Source: Castor canadensis (taxonomy: Eukaryota > Chordata > Mammalia > Rodentia > Castoridae). From it: 64,000 nt of DNA. This document shows positions 45,675 through 58,889 of the stretch, in pieces; within the stretch, counting starts at the first letter, position 1, and the number at the start of each line of letters is the position of its first letter. The notes under the pieces are model-generated. The model saw nothing but the letters and a program-made list of their open reading frames with translations. It did no database searches and was not told where the DNA came from. The stretch covers positions 111,306,332-111,370,331 of the forward strand of contig NC_133398.1 of NCBI RefSeq assembly GCF_047511655.1, read 5' to 3'. Position numbers and translations under genes: made by a program.

Positions 45675-47325
45675 CTTATTCACATGTGTGTATATTGTTT
45701 GGGTCTTTTCTCCATGCTGTACCCTTCCCACATGTTCTCCCCCCCACCCATCACATCCAGACAGAACCTGTTTGGCCCTTATCTCTAATTTTGTTGAAGA
45801 GAAGACATAAGCATAATAAAGAAAACAAAGTGTTTTTGCTAGTTGACTTAAGGATAGCTATACAGAGAGATTGCTAGCATTGCTTTCATGTACAAATGTT
45901 TTACATCCCAAGTGAATTCATCTCCAACTGACCTTTACATTGGTTCCTGGTACCCTTCTCATGTTTACCTCTGTCGCTTTAAGGTTTTTGTATTAGTTCC
46001 TCTGGAGTGGAGACATCAAACGTTTTCATGTTTTGAGTTTTCTACCTATTCCCATACCTCCCTTATGTGCTGTCCCCTTGCCTTGTGACCCAAGTCCAAC
46101 CACATAGCTGTATTTGCCCTAGATCTAAAGTCCAGAAATGGGGGAGAGCATATGATGTTTGGTCTTCTGAGACTAGCTAACTTCGCTCAGAATGATGTTC
46201 TCCAGTTCCATCCATTTATTTGAGAATGATAAGATTTCATTCTTCTTCATGACTGAGTAAAATTCCATTGTGTACAAATACCACATTTTCCTGATCCATT
46301 CATTAGTAGTGGGGCATCTTGGTTGTTCCCATAACTTGGCAATCATGAATAGTGCTGCAATAAGCAATAAGTGTGCAAGTGCCTCTGGAGTAACCTGTGT
46401 TGCATTACTTTGCGTATATCCCCAGGAGTGGGTTGCTGGATCATACGGCAGGTCTATGTTTAGATTTTTAAGAAACCTCCAAATTTTTTTTCCAAAGTTG
46501 TTGCACCAGCTTGCATTACCATTGGCCATGTACAATGGTTCCTTTTTCCCCACATCCTCACCAATGCATGTTGGTGGTGGTGTTTTTAATAATTGCTATT
46601 CTAACGGGGGTGAGGTGGAATCTTAGTGTTGATTTGATTTGCTTTCCTTTCTATCTAGAGATGGTGAACATTTTTCATGTGTTTTTTGGCCACTTGAGTT
46701 TCTATTGAGAAATTTCTGTTTAGTTCAGTTGCCCATTTTTTACTGGTTTATTAATTTTGGGAGAGTTTAGTTTTTGAGTTCCCTGTATATTCTGGTTATC
46801 AGTCCTTTGTCTGATGTATAGCTGGCAAATATTTTCTCCCACCCTGTATGTAGTCTCTTGAGTTTAGAAACCATTTCTTTTGTTGTGCAGACACTTTTTA
46901 ATTTTAAAATCCCATTTGTCCATACTTTCTCTTAGCTGCTGAGCCACTGGGGCTCTATTGAGGAAGTCTTTGTCTATACCTATTAGATCCAGATTGTTTA
47001 TTGTTTCTTCCTGTACCAACTTCAGAGTTCCAGGTCTGATATTAAAGTCCTTTATCCATTTTGAGTTGATACAAGTACACGGTGATAGATATGGATCTAG
47101 TTCCTGTTTCTTGCAGATGAATAACCATTTTTTCCAGCAACATTTTTTGAAGTGGCTGTCTTTTCTCCATGATATGTTTGGCACCTTTGTCAAAAAATGA
47201 GATGGTTATAGCAGTGTGGATTAATACCCTTGTCCTCTATTCTATTGCAGTGGTCTTCACATCTATTTTTGTGCCAGTACCATGCTGTTTTTATTGCTAT
47301 TGCTTTGTAATATACTTTGAAATCG
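45675..47325 (-). mobile_element. 5'-truncated L1 (copy 2 of 24,395-26,075)
   Basis: This is the same old insertion as in copy 1. The minus-strand frame at 46,173-46,553 (126 aa) covers the ORF2 C-terminal region, with W-R-F-L-K-N-L-N-I-D-L-P-Y and K-W-M-E-L-E-N. Other frames here are shadows or broken pieces. The upstream end at about 47,325 matches copy 1. Confidence 0.92.
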
Positions 47326-49998
47326 GGTATTATTAAGAATTTATGTTAATTTGTTGTATATATCTGACTGCCTTTGTCTAGGCCAAGCCTAGTACTGTGA
47401 GCATCTGTTCTGTGTAGATGCCATTTTCACCATTATTTCAAAGCCCTAAAACTTCTGTGTTTTCTGGAAAACCTTAAATACCCAGAGTTTCTGGGTGTTC
47501 TTCATTGTAAGAAAAAAACTGCTGTGGCCATGTTTTCAGCAATATTTTTGCATTCCATTTTCATTCTATTGTCCCTCTTTAAAATTATTCTTATTTCTGT
47601 CTCTTTAGTACCAACATATTTTTATCTCTTATCATCTGTGTTTCTTTTGTTTTATTTTTTGTCTTTGTATTCATACACATATATTGTACATGAATTTATC
47701 GTTCTAGTTAGCATAGTCCTAGTACACAGAAGGTGTATCATTGGCATTTTAAGGTAAGGACAGAGTCCTTCAAAATTCTATATACCAATTATATTTATTT
47801 TGGGCAAAATAATAGTCATTTCAGGCCTGTGTCACAATTTACCCATAGTATACTACATATGTCTTGCTTCACAATGGTGTTTGAATATGTGGCAGATTAA
47901 TTTTTCTTCTAGTCATTATTTTTCTTCTGGTAAATAAAATATTTCCCTCAAAATTGTTCACATTTCTAAGCTCTGTTACCCTCTTAACATATCTTGTGTA
48001 AGTATGCATCATAGTAATATTACATCTTTTAAATTAAAGTCATGACCTTCTCTCTATACATAAAGTATGCAGTCACACAATTATTCAATTCTCATCAATC
48101 ATTTCAATAGATTATAATTTTAACAGAGTACTAAGAATTTTTCTCACCACAGTGAATGAGGGCCCATAATTGTTTATGCTTCTACATAATATTGAAAAGC
48201 CAAATAAAATTCTATCGAAACCTCCCTGGCTTTCCATATTTGAAAGCTCTGAGGTCAATTTTTGCAAACTTTTGAACAACTATTTAGAATAAAATTTTAA
48301 ATACAACCAATATATAGGAATGATTTGATTCATTCTACTCAACTAATAAATGGAATTTGAAAATGTTATTGAAAATTTTTAAAATGCTGGTATGGTATGG
48401 TGAATTTCATCATAATCATATAAATTGAATAGAAAGATTAAAGATTGCCATGTATCAAAGAAGCTCATCAAATATAATGATAATGATATTTAAATATGTA
48501 AATGTAATAATTTAAAGATTTCAAATATCAAAAAAATTATACTAGAAAGTAAAGAAAATATATTGGATTTACTTTAGGAGGTTTTGAAATAGTGAACAGT
48601 ACCACAGAAATACCAAATTCGTCATTTAGTTGTAAAAGATGTATAGAAATATCTAAGCACAAGAGTATTTGTGTAAACAGCTATATAAATTGATATGAAA
48701 TTTTATTCTCAATGACATAAAATGACTTTATATAGTAGTAAAAATGCCTCATATACGTTTAAATTTTGAATATATACGTTTTTTAATTGTCAGACTAAAA
48801 GGTTTTAAATTATTGGAAAAGAATCAGATATTTACACATATGTCTTTGCTTGTGAACTTATTTTATTCTTACTCCCAGAGCCCATCATGAAAAACCAAAA
48901 TTCTCCTATGTCTCTGGAAATATCTTGGACAAAGAAAAATTGATGACTTCAACTGCTAAAAAAATTGCAAATAAATAAAATCTTTATAAAACAATTTAAT
49001 TCCTTCTACCTAAAATTTCCACTAATTGTGCACATGAGTTTCTGTTTTGAAATTTATATCTTACTGCAACTTGATTTTATTAGAGTATGTATGTATGAAT
49101 TCAGAAAGTAACAGTTGACATATTATTTTGAGAAGATTGAAGGCTTTTTTTTACAAATTTGTATGGCAATAGCATTGTATCCAGATGTCTTCCTGTCAAA
49201 ATTTATGGTGTGTTTTCACATTTATGATACAGTTTTCCTAAAATTCCCGGGGATTACATCTGAATTTAAGTGTGGACTTTGTTCAATATTACCAAGATAA
49301 GTGAAGGGTAACATGTAAACATTTGTCTTCTGATATTTTTTTGTCTGTGGAATTGATAGAGTGATGTTTTAGTTTTCAGTTCTTTAATGTACATATCTGA
49401 GTATATTTTTTCAACACCAAATTACTGTTTCCTTAATTCTTTTATCACATTATAATTAATTGTTTTCCATTAGAAGACATGTTTCATTGATTTTTCTGTT
49501 TGCATCTATGTACATTAAAATGATTATTTAATATATAAAGACTGGCTCCTCTCAATGCACATAAAATGTCATCACCCTCTTGAGCCAATTAAATTGTGAG
49601 TTCCTTGAATTCTTCCAATGCTAACATATCCAGGTAATTTTCATGTGTACTTATAATAGAAATCAGGATATGATAACCTAATAATTTGTCCTTTCCATTG
49701 ACTTTTGTCATTTGAAGATGCTGATTTGATTTTAATTATAGGATTTATTCATGAAAATTTGAAAAAATTAAATCTAAGTATTGTGGTCATTTATTTATAA
49801 TATATTAATACAGGGGCATGGAGTTTTTAAAAATTTATTTTACTAATTTTTTTCCTTACTTATAGAATATAAATGGAAATATCTGTTCCACAATCACTAA
49901 AAATTACTTTCTCTTTTGTTATCTCATTTTTAAAATCAGTTATTTCTTAGCACAATCTAACCAATGTATTTTATACCTTAATATTAAATGCTCATCTA
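47326..49998. other. AT-rich end of direct copy 2
   Basis: This matches 26,076-27,978 up to about 49,221, then 32,561-33,340. No gene is seen. It ends at the junction with the right arm. Confidence 0.6.
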
Positions 49999-50001
49999 AC
50001 A

Positions 50002-51660
50002 TCCATTTTGAATTAATACTAGTACAGAGTGATAAACTTAGATCTAATTTCAGCTTTTTGCAGACTGCTAACCAGCTTTACCAACAATTTTTGTTGAAGA
50101 GGCTGTCTTTCCTTCATCATATATATTTTAGCACCTTTCCCAAAAACAAGTTGGGTATAGTTGTATGGAATCATATCCGGGTCCTCTATTCTGTTCCACA
50201 GGTCTTCATATCTGCTTTTGTGCCAGTACCATGCTGTTTTCATTGCTATTGCTTTGTAAAATAGTTTGAAGTTGGATATTGTGATATCTCCAGCATTGTT
50301 CTTTTTGCTGAGATTTGCCTTGGCTATTTGTGGTCTCTTGTGTTTCCAAATGAATTTTAGGGTAGATTTTTCAATCTCTTTGAGGAATATCATTGGGATT
50401 TTGATGGGAATTGCATTCAAAATATAGATTATTTTGGTAGTATAGCCATTTTTACTATGTTGATTCTACCTAACCATGAACATGGGAGATCTCTCCACCT
50501 TCTATAGTCTTCCTCAATGTCATTGTTCAGGGGTTTATAGTTTACCTTGTAGAGGTCATTTATATCTTTTGTTAAGTTTTATCCTAGTTACTTCATTATT
50601 TTGAAGCTATTGTAAATGGAATAGTTTCCATATATTCTTTCTCACTTTGTTCATTATTATTGTATAGAAAAGCTAATGGTTTTTGTAAGTTGATTTTGTA
50701 TCCTGCCACCTTGCTATAGCTGTTGATGGGGTCTAGGAGTTTTTGGGTAGAGTTTTTGGGTCTTTAAGGTATAGGATCATATCATCTGCAAATAGGAATA
50801 TTTTGACAGTTTCTTTACCTGTTTCTATTCCTTTTATTTCTTCTTCTTTCCTTATTGCTCTGGCTAGGAATTCCAGTACTATGTTGAATAGGAGTGGGGA
50901 TAGTGGTCATCATTGCCTCTTTCCTATTTTACAGGGAATCATTTCATTTTTTTTCCCATTAAATATAATGTTGTCTATAGTTTTTTCATATATAGCTTTT
51001 ATAATGTTGGGGTACATTCCTTCTAGTCTTACTTTTCTTAGACCTTTTATCATAAAATGGTGTTGGATCTTATCAAAGGCTTGTTCTGCATCTATTGAGA
51101 TGATCAAATGTTTTTGTCTTTGCTTCTGTTAATGTGCTACATTACATTTATTGATTTTCATATGTTTAAAAACCCCTGCATTCCTGTGATGAAGCCAACT
51201 TGGTCGTGGTGAACGATCTTTTTGATATGTTGTTGAATTTGACTTCTTATTATTTTATTGAATATTTTTCCATAAATGTTAATTAAGGAGATTGACCTCT
51301 TGTTCTCCTTTTTGGAGGTGTCTTTGCCTGGTTTTGTGATGATTGTAATGCTGACTTCATAAAATGTATTAGACAGTTTTCCTTCCCTGTCTATTTCATG
51401 GAACAGCTTAAGGAGGGTTGGTATTAGTTCTTCTTTAATGTCTGATAAAATGCAGCAGAGCATCCATCAGTTCCTGGACTTTTCTTTTTTGTGAGACTGT
51501 TTATTGCTGCTTCAATTTCACTTTGTTTTAATGATCTATTCAGGTGATTAGTGTCCTCTTGGTTCAATTTTAGATGATTGTAAATGTTTAGAAATCTATC
51601 CATTTCTTCAAGATTTCATATTTATTAGGATATAGGTTCTTGAAGTAGTCTCTTATGATT
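50002..51660 (-). mobile_element. L1 ORF2 fragment (mirror of 11,540-13,185)
   Basis: This is antisense L1 ORF2 in the right arm. The F-A-D-D segment is intact near 50,771-50,792 on the minus strand. Frames at 50,019-50,420, 50,910-51,107 and 51,158-51,463 on the minus strand are ORF2 pieces separated by stops and shifts. The element is cut at about 50,002, at the shared junction with the direct duplication. Confidence 0.93.
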
Positions 51661-51873
51661 TCCTGCACTGCCATGGAACTCACATCCTTAATACAACATG
51701 TACAAAAAACAACACCAACACAAAAATAGCACAACCTACATAAGCTATCCTGTTATTTCCATAAGGAACACAAATAATTAAAACCTATAAAAATTCTTAA
51801 ATATGAAATAATATTTTCCCAGGGAGGTGTGAAACCATCTCTGCATGCAGGCAGTCTATCTAGAATCTTCGAA

Positions 51874-52106
51874 TATACAGGAAGGGTCATATTTCAGAAT
51901 AAAAAGGTTGAAAAAGTGTCAATGTTACAAATGAGAGAATAGCCCAAGACTGGGATAAAAAATACTCAAAATTAGAAATTCATTAAAAACAGGGAAAGAA
52001 AACATATTGATATAAGAATGGTAAGGAATGAATAATTCAAAAACACATAAGAGGTAGAAAAGCACTTATCATAGACTGTCAGAAAACAGTTCTTTGCCAT
52101 GGCATT
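51874..52106 (+). repeat. Partner of the locally inverted segment
   Basis: This is a direct-orientation match to 11,098-11,335 inside an otherwise reverse-complement alignment. Confidence 0.88.
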
Positions 52107-52332
52107 CTGGAAAGGAAAGAAAAGATTCAGAAGACCTAAACCAACAAAGAAGAAAACCACACAGTCTGGATATTTATTAAGTAAAATAGCAATATTTACA
52201 CATAATAACCAAATTTTTATAGCAGGTAGATGTAGGTAAAATGCAATAAGTATCTTTAAAACAGAAACAGAATTGAAAAAGTGAAGTATCATATAATCAT
52301 AAGCTTGCTTCTAAGCCCATTTCACTGAAGAT
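52107..52332. other. Right-arm-only 226 bp beside the inversion
   Basis: No counterpart is present in the left arm, where 'caaattctaatattc' is followed directly by the inverted segment. It is AT-rich and has no recognisable gene or repeat. Confidence 0.7.
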
Positions 52333-55300
52333 GACCACAGAATATTAGAATTTGAGTAACTTGGAGCTGTCAAATTGAAATCTCAAAAGAAGTTGAATAC
52401 AAATTCCAAACATGATATTAGTACTAGAATAAAACATGAGAATTTCTTCCAAGTGCTATTAGAAATGTCGAGACAAAACTGAACTTAAAATATTTTTAGA
52501 GACTGTTACATATTACCTTGCATTTAAAGAGCATATAAAATGTTGTAAGGATGGAGAGGAAGTATATTGAGAAGTGTGCATGAGAATAGAACATATTGGA
52601 ATTTGAGCAACTTGGAGAAGTCATAGATACCTCCTTGAAAACTGAGGTCATATTCTAATCAGAATCATGTTTTGTTCATCATTCTTCCATGCACACTTTG
52701 ATTTCTATTATTGTTTTTTACAGATAATTCATTTCTTGTTTCTTAGTGAGACTTTAAACCTGAATGTCATTTTTTCTATGAACTTGTCTTTCAATTGACA
52801 TGTGATAACTGTGAATCTCTTTTATTTAGACAAGGCTAAAGTTGTAACTGGAAATATGTTGCCGTCTTGGTTCAATTTTTTATTTTCAGGTTAGAACTTC
52901 TCTCAAGAATCTCATTTTCCATGTATACTACAATATTTAAGAGTTAGCTGAGGCCTGTGTCATGACTGAACCTTTCCAAATATTGCTCTTTATAGAGTTT
53001 TTGGATGTTTCTCTGATTCTAAATTCAATCTTGACTTTTGAATGTATATTATCTAATACATATGTGTTTGTTTCAATTTATGATTATGGTGATATGCACT
53101 GCCATGATTACTTAATTCATAAGTTCTGTTATTTTTCTCTAAATACTTTAATTTTAATGATCCTTTCCCATCAGTTTCTCATTAATACTTTTCTTTCTAT
53201 TCTCTTCTGAAAATATTTTTATTTGTTTAATTATAATATGTTTTGGATTATAATATTTGTATAGACTTTTGTTTTTGTGTATGTTTCCAAAATGAAGTCC
53301 TTTAATACCACAGTCAGGTCCATGTTAGCCCTAAGAACAGGTGGTTATATTAATTGGATTGTTCACTGTGAGCTCAGTTATATTCCTTAGCATTATATAT
53401 TTTGCAGAAGGATTTCCTCCACACACTGCTTAAGAGCCAAATTAGATTTTGTGACTATTCCCACTTTTTAAGGTAATACATATTTTCCTATTCTCTATTT
53501 TTGTAGGATTTTAATTTTTCCTTGATTTTGAAGGGTGCAATATATTATATCTATTTATTTGCATCATTCATTTTTGTTCATTGTGTTATATGATTTGGTT
53601 TCATTTATTTCTATGCAATTTCTTCTGTTTTTCATTCAATACAGTTTTAATGGTTTATTTCTCACTATACTTTCATGTATCCTGGTTAATTTTTCATTGC
53701 TTTCTTCAAGTCATTTCTTTACCATATGTTTTATACTAAATTTTGAACTGACTTTTGGTTAATTTTATCTTAAATTGATATCTATCATGTGTTTAAATCT
53801 TTACATGTATGCATGATTTTAGATGGTTCATTAGAACATGTGTAGGTTTTCCATTACCAGTCTCATATATATATTTGTCCCTTCTTAAATTGATCCTCTG
53901 AATTATATTTTTCTAAACCTTCTCAAGGTAATTTTCCCACTGTCTGCATGTTGTTTTAATTTGTGCTTTTGTCATGTTATATAAATTTTATCAGTCTCTT
54001 AATCTTTATATTCTTGACTAGGCCCATTTTGGCACTAGAAACATGCCCATCTTGACTGTTTTTCATTTTTAGATCACAAACTCTCAAGATTTTGCTCTCA
54101 AGGTAAGCTTCATGTAGGCTCAGTTGTATCTAGCTTATGTTAGTCTTATATTTAGTCTTTTTAATTATATTAACATTTTTTGGATTGGTATGGAAAACTT
54201 ACTTTTCCTTCCCTTTCAAAAGTTTCAGCAGAATGTAAAACAGGGATTGTTTTGAGAGAGGGAAGAAGTTGGAAACAGATTTGAGAATGGATAGGTTGTT
54301 GGTGGGTAATGAAAATATTATATATATTTATGTGTATAAAAATATAAAGTGTGTTAAAATTTTTGAAATATGTTGGATAAAAAACTAGTAGAATGCATGA
54401 CTTTGCCCAAAATATGTTATATGTATGTATGGAAATATCACAATAACTTCACATCCACTTAGTACATTTAGTATGTGCTATTAAAAGAGAAACAAAGTAG
54501 ATCATACACAAGGGGCAAAGGAAACATGAAATAATACATAGCAGTAATCTTCATAATAGAATGAAAAAAATAATATGCAAAAAATCCAGAATTTTGTTTT
54601 CAAAAAATCAATATAATGAGACTTTATCTTAACTGACTGATTGGAATTATGAATATCAACTTTAATAGAATGTACATTAAATGAACATCTTATTCAAAGA
54701 AATGATAACAAAGGAATATTTTTAAGGTAGTTATTACTTAAATATTGCTCAACATACTTTGGGTTTTGACCTGAAAGGTAATCATTCACTAAAGAAATTT
54801 AGAAAAGTAATGCAAAAGTTTAAACAAGTTGATTGGGCATCCAAAAGATCCAGGAAAATGGTATAGTGAATATTATTGCCCACATTTAGTAGATATCAAA
54901 ACATTTTTGACATGGTGTTTAACACAATTGTAGAACAGTAGCTTAGCACACATAACACCATGAGTTGAATCCAATCACCACCAAGAGGAATTGTATTGTA
55001 TGTGTCTCAAAACAAGTAGAAGTATTATGGTTTCATGAATAATTGAAAAATAACTGTTGAAGAATGACCATGAAAAAAGAATATGTGAGAGGAGTGAAAG
55101 AATCTACTCCAATTGTTTACTTTCCTTTAGTAGACATTATACTCACAAGTATTTAATGTTCTCTCAACATTAAAAGACTGGCAAGAAGTGCATTATGCAA
55201 AAAAGCTACATAGTGCAGACAGGTAATTCTATTTTAGAATGTGTAAAAAGACCAAGTGAGAGTCATGGTAGCTGAAATAATCAAGATTACTTTCATGTAG

Positions 55301-55570
55301 CAATAAGTTTTGAGAACTGTTAGAAAAAGAGGTCTTAGAAGTTTAATTTGTACTTCTATCTTATATATTGCTTAATCCAGGGATAAATTTCTGAAAGCCC
55401 AAGTTTACAAAACATTTGAAATGACAATTTAATGGAATAATTTAATGACAATTGAATAATTTTCTTCTGTATATATTAAAACTGTAAAAAGAAATATGAC
55501 AACATTCTCTTCTTTGAAATTTATAATGATTCTGCATTTATTTACATACTTTTTTCCTTTAGCATTTTCT
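52333..55570. repeat. AT-rich repeat-family sequence, right arm
   Basis: This is the mirror of 7,860-11,097. In plus orientation it carries the module segment 'agatcacaaactctcaagat' near 54,071, followed by 'cttcatgtaggctcagt', matching modules at 18.3, 23.1 and 43.7 kb. No gene is seen. The frames at 52,962-53,210 and 53,535-53,762 are Phe/Leu/Ile-rich products of AT-rich DNA. Confidence 0.6.
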
Positions 55571-55584
55571 CAGCAAACACTTTT

Positions 55585-55700
55585 TAACATTCTTTTGTTG
55601 TGCTGGATTGGGTGTATTGTGTCATTTACAAATGTTCTTAAAGTATGTCAAATATATCAAACCTAAATTCATCCCCTCTACATTTCTCTTTTCTACTCCC
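55585..55700 (-). mobile_element. L1 3' end fragment (mirror of 7,735-7,850)
   Basis: This is the right-arm copy of the short L1 3' end, antisense on the plus strand, beginning with 'tgttgtgctggattggg'. Confidence 0.65.
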
Positions 55701-55917
55701 TACACTCATTCTTGGAGTACTTTTGAAAGGAATCATTTTTATATTTTATCTAAAGTTTACACAAGTTCAAAGGAACATTACAGCCATATTGGTCAGACTC
55801 TGCTGTGGAAAAAACTACAAGTGGAAAGTTAATGGTCCCATATCTGAGCTCTATTCACAGAAATTCTTGCTGGCTACTCAAAATCATAGGCAGAACAGCA
55901 CTATAAATGCCCAATAG
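55645..55917 (+). other. Mirror of the 89-aa frame
   Basis: This is the right-arm partner of 7,524-7,793. It stays open over 90 codons and keeps most of the same residues. Two open copies this short can persist by chance, so the observation is only suggestive. Confidence 0.3.
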
Positions 55918-55967
55918 ACCACCTGAAAATCTTTCTCCACTGCCTCCTGTGATCCCAGCCCTGATGA

Positions 55968-56228
55968 ATGTCAATCATCTTCTTCAGGAATGCCACTCCC
56001 ATCCCTCACCTCCTGGTGTGGATCATGCCTTTTTTATGTCTTCAGATAGTTGTTGCAACTGAGCTACTAAAAATAGGAAAAGTAAACCCACTATTGGGAC
56101 ATATGCTGATAATAAACAGGATTAAACTTTGTACACATTGGCAAGGAAAGATTTCAATACATTCAATTTGTCAACATGTCCATAGTTTGTGTATGCAAAG
56201 GACAAATATGCACTGGTGTAAGTGTTGA
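55968..56228 (+). other. Mirror of the 137-aa frame, frameshifted
   Basis: This is the right-arm counterpart of 7,077-7,490. Relative to the left copy a single-base insertion shifts the frame a few codons after the shared start region, and the frame stops after 86 residues. The protein match resumes after the shift, which shows common origin but no shared reading frame. Confidence 0.25.
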
Positions 56229-56734
56229 TGGTCTGTGTTGCTGACATGATGGACATCCATCACAGCAGAAAGCCAGACCAATATCTCTTACTCACATTCC
56301 TGCCACCATTGTTGCTCTGATGGACCACCAATTGTGTCAAAATTAATAGGATAGTGACAAAAGACTTCATGACTTCCTGACATACCCTAGCCAGAACTCT
56401 CAGTCTTTTTGGTCCCTTTGCTGTTCTTCCATAGTAGATGTTCTGTCTTGGGCAGTGACACACAACCAAAACCTTGACATTTTGCATATCACTTATCTCT
56501 GATCCCAATCTTTTAGTTGCTCTTTATTTTAGGCCCCAGACTAAAAATCTAAATCATATCCCACTGAATTAACATCTATGTTTCTTTATCTAGAGTTATG
56601 TCTTTTTCTGCATACAGCAAATTATCTCATAAGAAGTACAGTAGAAATAACTGTGTATTTATGAACCAAGAATTTCCTGATTTCAAAACAGATTTTCTTT
56701 AAACTTGCACACTTGTAGTGATGATCTAGTTTTC

Positions 56735-58500
56735 CCAGCACTGTTTATTGAAGAGGATATCTTTGCACCAATGTGTGCTTATGGTGCCTTTGTTGAAACT
56801 CAGTTGGATTTAGATGGGTGTTTATTTCTCAGGATTCTGTTTTGTTCCACAGGTTTGTGTGTTTGTTTTTCTGCTGGCACTGTGCTTTATTTTTGTTGTG
56901 ATGGCTCTGATGTATGTCTTGAAATCAGTCAGTGTGATGTCACTAAGTTTGTTATTTTCTTTATGTTTGCTTTGATCATTTGGGGTCTTTTGTGCTTCTA
57001 CATCAATTGCAGAATTATTTTTTCTAGGCTTGTAAATTATATCAGGGTATTTACATGGAGGCTGCATTAAATCTATAACTTGTTTCAGTTAGTATGGACA
57101 CTATCACAATATTAATTCTTCCAGTCCATGAACCTAAGAGGTCTTTCCAATATTTTTGTGTCTTCCTCAATTTCTTTCATCAGTGTTTTGTCATTTTCAT
57201 TGTATAAATTTGTGAATTTCTTGGAATAATTTATCCTTATGGACTTTTGTAGCTTTTGTGAGTTAAATTGTTTGCATGATTTCTTTTGTAGTCAGTCATA
57301 ATTGCTGTATAAAAGTGGTACTGGATTTGTGTGTTGGTTTTGTAGCCTGAAACCTTGCTGAATTCATTTGTAAGTTAAATCAGGTGTTGGGTGTAGTCTG
57401 TAGCCTTTTGCATATAAAGTATTATATCATTTGTAAGCAGGGAAATTTTTATTTACTCCCTATATATTTGAATATGCTTTAGTGCTTTCCCTTGCCTATT
57501 AGCTTTGTCTAAAACTTTCAGTACTACATGGAATAAGAGTGATGAGAGTGGACAATCTTGCCTTGCTCCAGATCTTAGAGGAAATGCCTTCATTTTTTCC
57601 TCATTTGGAATGATATGTGCTTTGGGTATTTTACATACTGCCTTCATTATCTTCATGTATTATCCTTATTAGCTAATTTCTATTTCAGGGTTTCATGATA
57701 AAGCAATGTTGAATTTTACCAAATGCTTCTCCTGAATACATTGAGATGATCATATGAAAAAATAATCTTCATTCTGTTGTTATATTATATTTACTGATTT
57801 GTATATGTTGAATCATGCTTTCACCCTGGGATAAATCCTACTTGACCATTGTGGGTAATCTTTGTGATGTGTCATTTGATTTGATTTGCTAATCTTTCAT
57901 TGAGAATTTTTACATCCATGTTTATCAAGAATATTGAATCATAATTTTCTTATTTTTGTTGTTCTTATGTCCTTATCTGCTTTTGGTATGAGGATAATAA
58001 TGGCCCCCAATAATTAACTTGGAAATGTTCCTTCATTTCAATTTTTTGAACAACTTGAGAAGAATTGGCATAAGTACTTCTATACAAATTTGATAGAAAT
58101 CAGCAGTGAAGGCATTTAGTCCTGGAGAGAAGTGTTTTGTTTGCAATTTTTTATGTTCTCAGAGTGTCAGTTTCCTTGATGTATTTATCATCTCCATTGA
58201 TAATTTCTCTTCCAGGACTAGGATTGACCTTCTTACTTTGTTTATCTGTTTGTTTGAAACCTCTTCAAGATCATTGATCATTTTTAATCTATATTTTGAA
58301 TTAATTGGCATTTCAACCAATTCAGTATATTTTGAATTTGGTTGTTAAAGAGTTACAGGCTTTTTTAAGTAATCAAATTACCTTGCTTTTCCATAAATTA
58401 TTGTATTTCTACATTGTGATTTGATAATCTGGGATGAAGAATATTTCTTTAAATTTATTTATTTATATTTTATGTGGTTTTCTCAGTAAGCAGCCTTCTA
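56735..58500 (-). mobile_element. Old L1 fragment (mirror of 2,300-4,072)
   Basis: This is the right-arm counterpart of the old L1, antisense on the plus strand. The reverse-transcriptase active-site segment near 57,420-57,440 also encodes T-N-D rather than A-D-D, so that loss predates the arm duplication. The element stops abruptly at about 56,735, where the 2.66 kb block of the left arm is absent. The residual frames (for example 56,705-57,070) are antisense shadows of the L1 and not genes. Confidence 0.85.
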
Positions 58501-58889
58501 TTGAGGCTATAACCTTGGAGTTATGATTCCTATTACTATTCAGACAAGAGAAATCCATCAGCAGTTACAAAAGCAATCTGAAAATAAACCAATACTTAAA
58601 TGTAGTAAAAAAAAATAAACAGTTGGAAATATCAACAACACCTGCCTTAAGAGGGGGAAAGAAAGAAATTTTGATACTTCTGGGATTAAGTAGGAGATAA
58701 AAATTATTAAAGCTAAAGGTATTATTAATTAGTGAAATAGTGGTAGGGAAAGGAAAAAGAGAAGAAGCAGGATAGCAATAGAAGACAAGTATATGGGAAG
58801 ACATTATAGGAAATAATAGTGAGGAAAAACGTAATAAAATAAGTACAGAGATGGATAAAACATAAAATTGAAAGAAAGTAACAAACGGG

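Larger units (their letters stand above)
41673..49998 (+). repeat. Direct segmental duplication, copy 2
   Basis: This is the same-orientation partner of 21,033-33,340. The left breakpoint lies inside an L1 whose ORF2 end is present here (41,400-41,672) but missing upstream of copy 1. A 625-bp L1 3' end (45,037-45,661) is inserted here, while copy 1 has the uninterrupted site near 24,380. At about 49,222 the sequence jumps from the equivalent of 27,978 to that of 32,561. The block stops at about 49,998, directly against the right arm of the inverted repeat. Confidence 0.92.

Noticed and set aside
46173-46626. Overlapping 126-aa and 118-aa frames on opposite strands
   Set aside because: The minus-strand frame is L1 ORF2 C-terminus and the plus-strand one is its shadow.
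50019-51463. Open frames of 65-133 aa in the right arm, read as genes
   Set aside because: All are pieces of antisense L1 ORF2 or their opposite-strand shadows, separated by stops and frameshifts.
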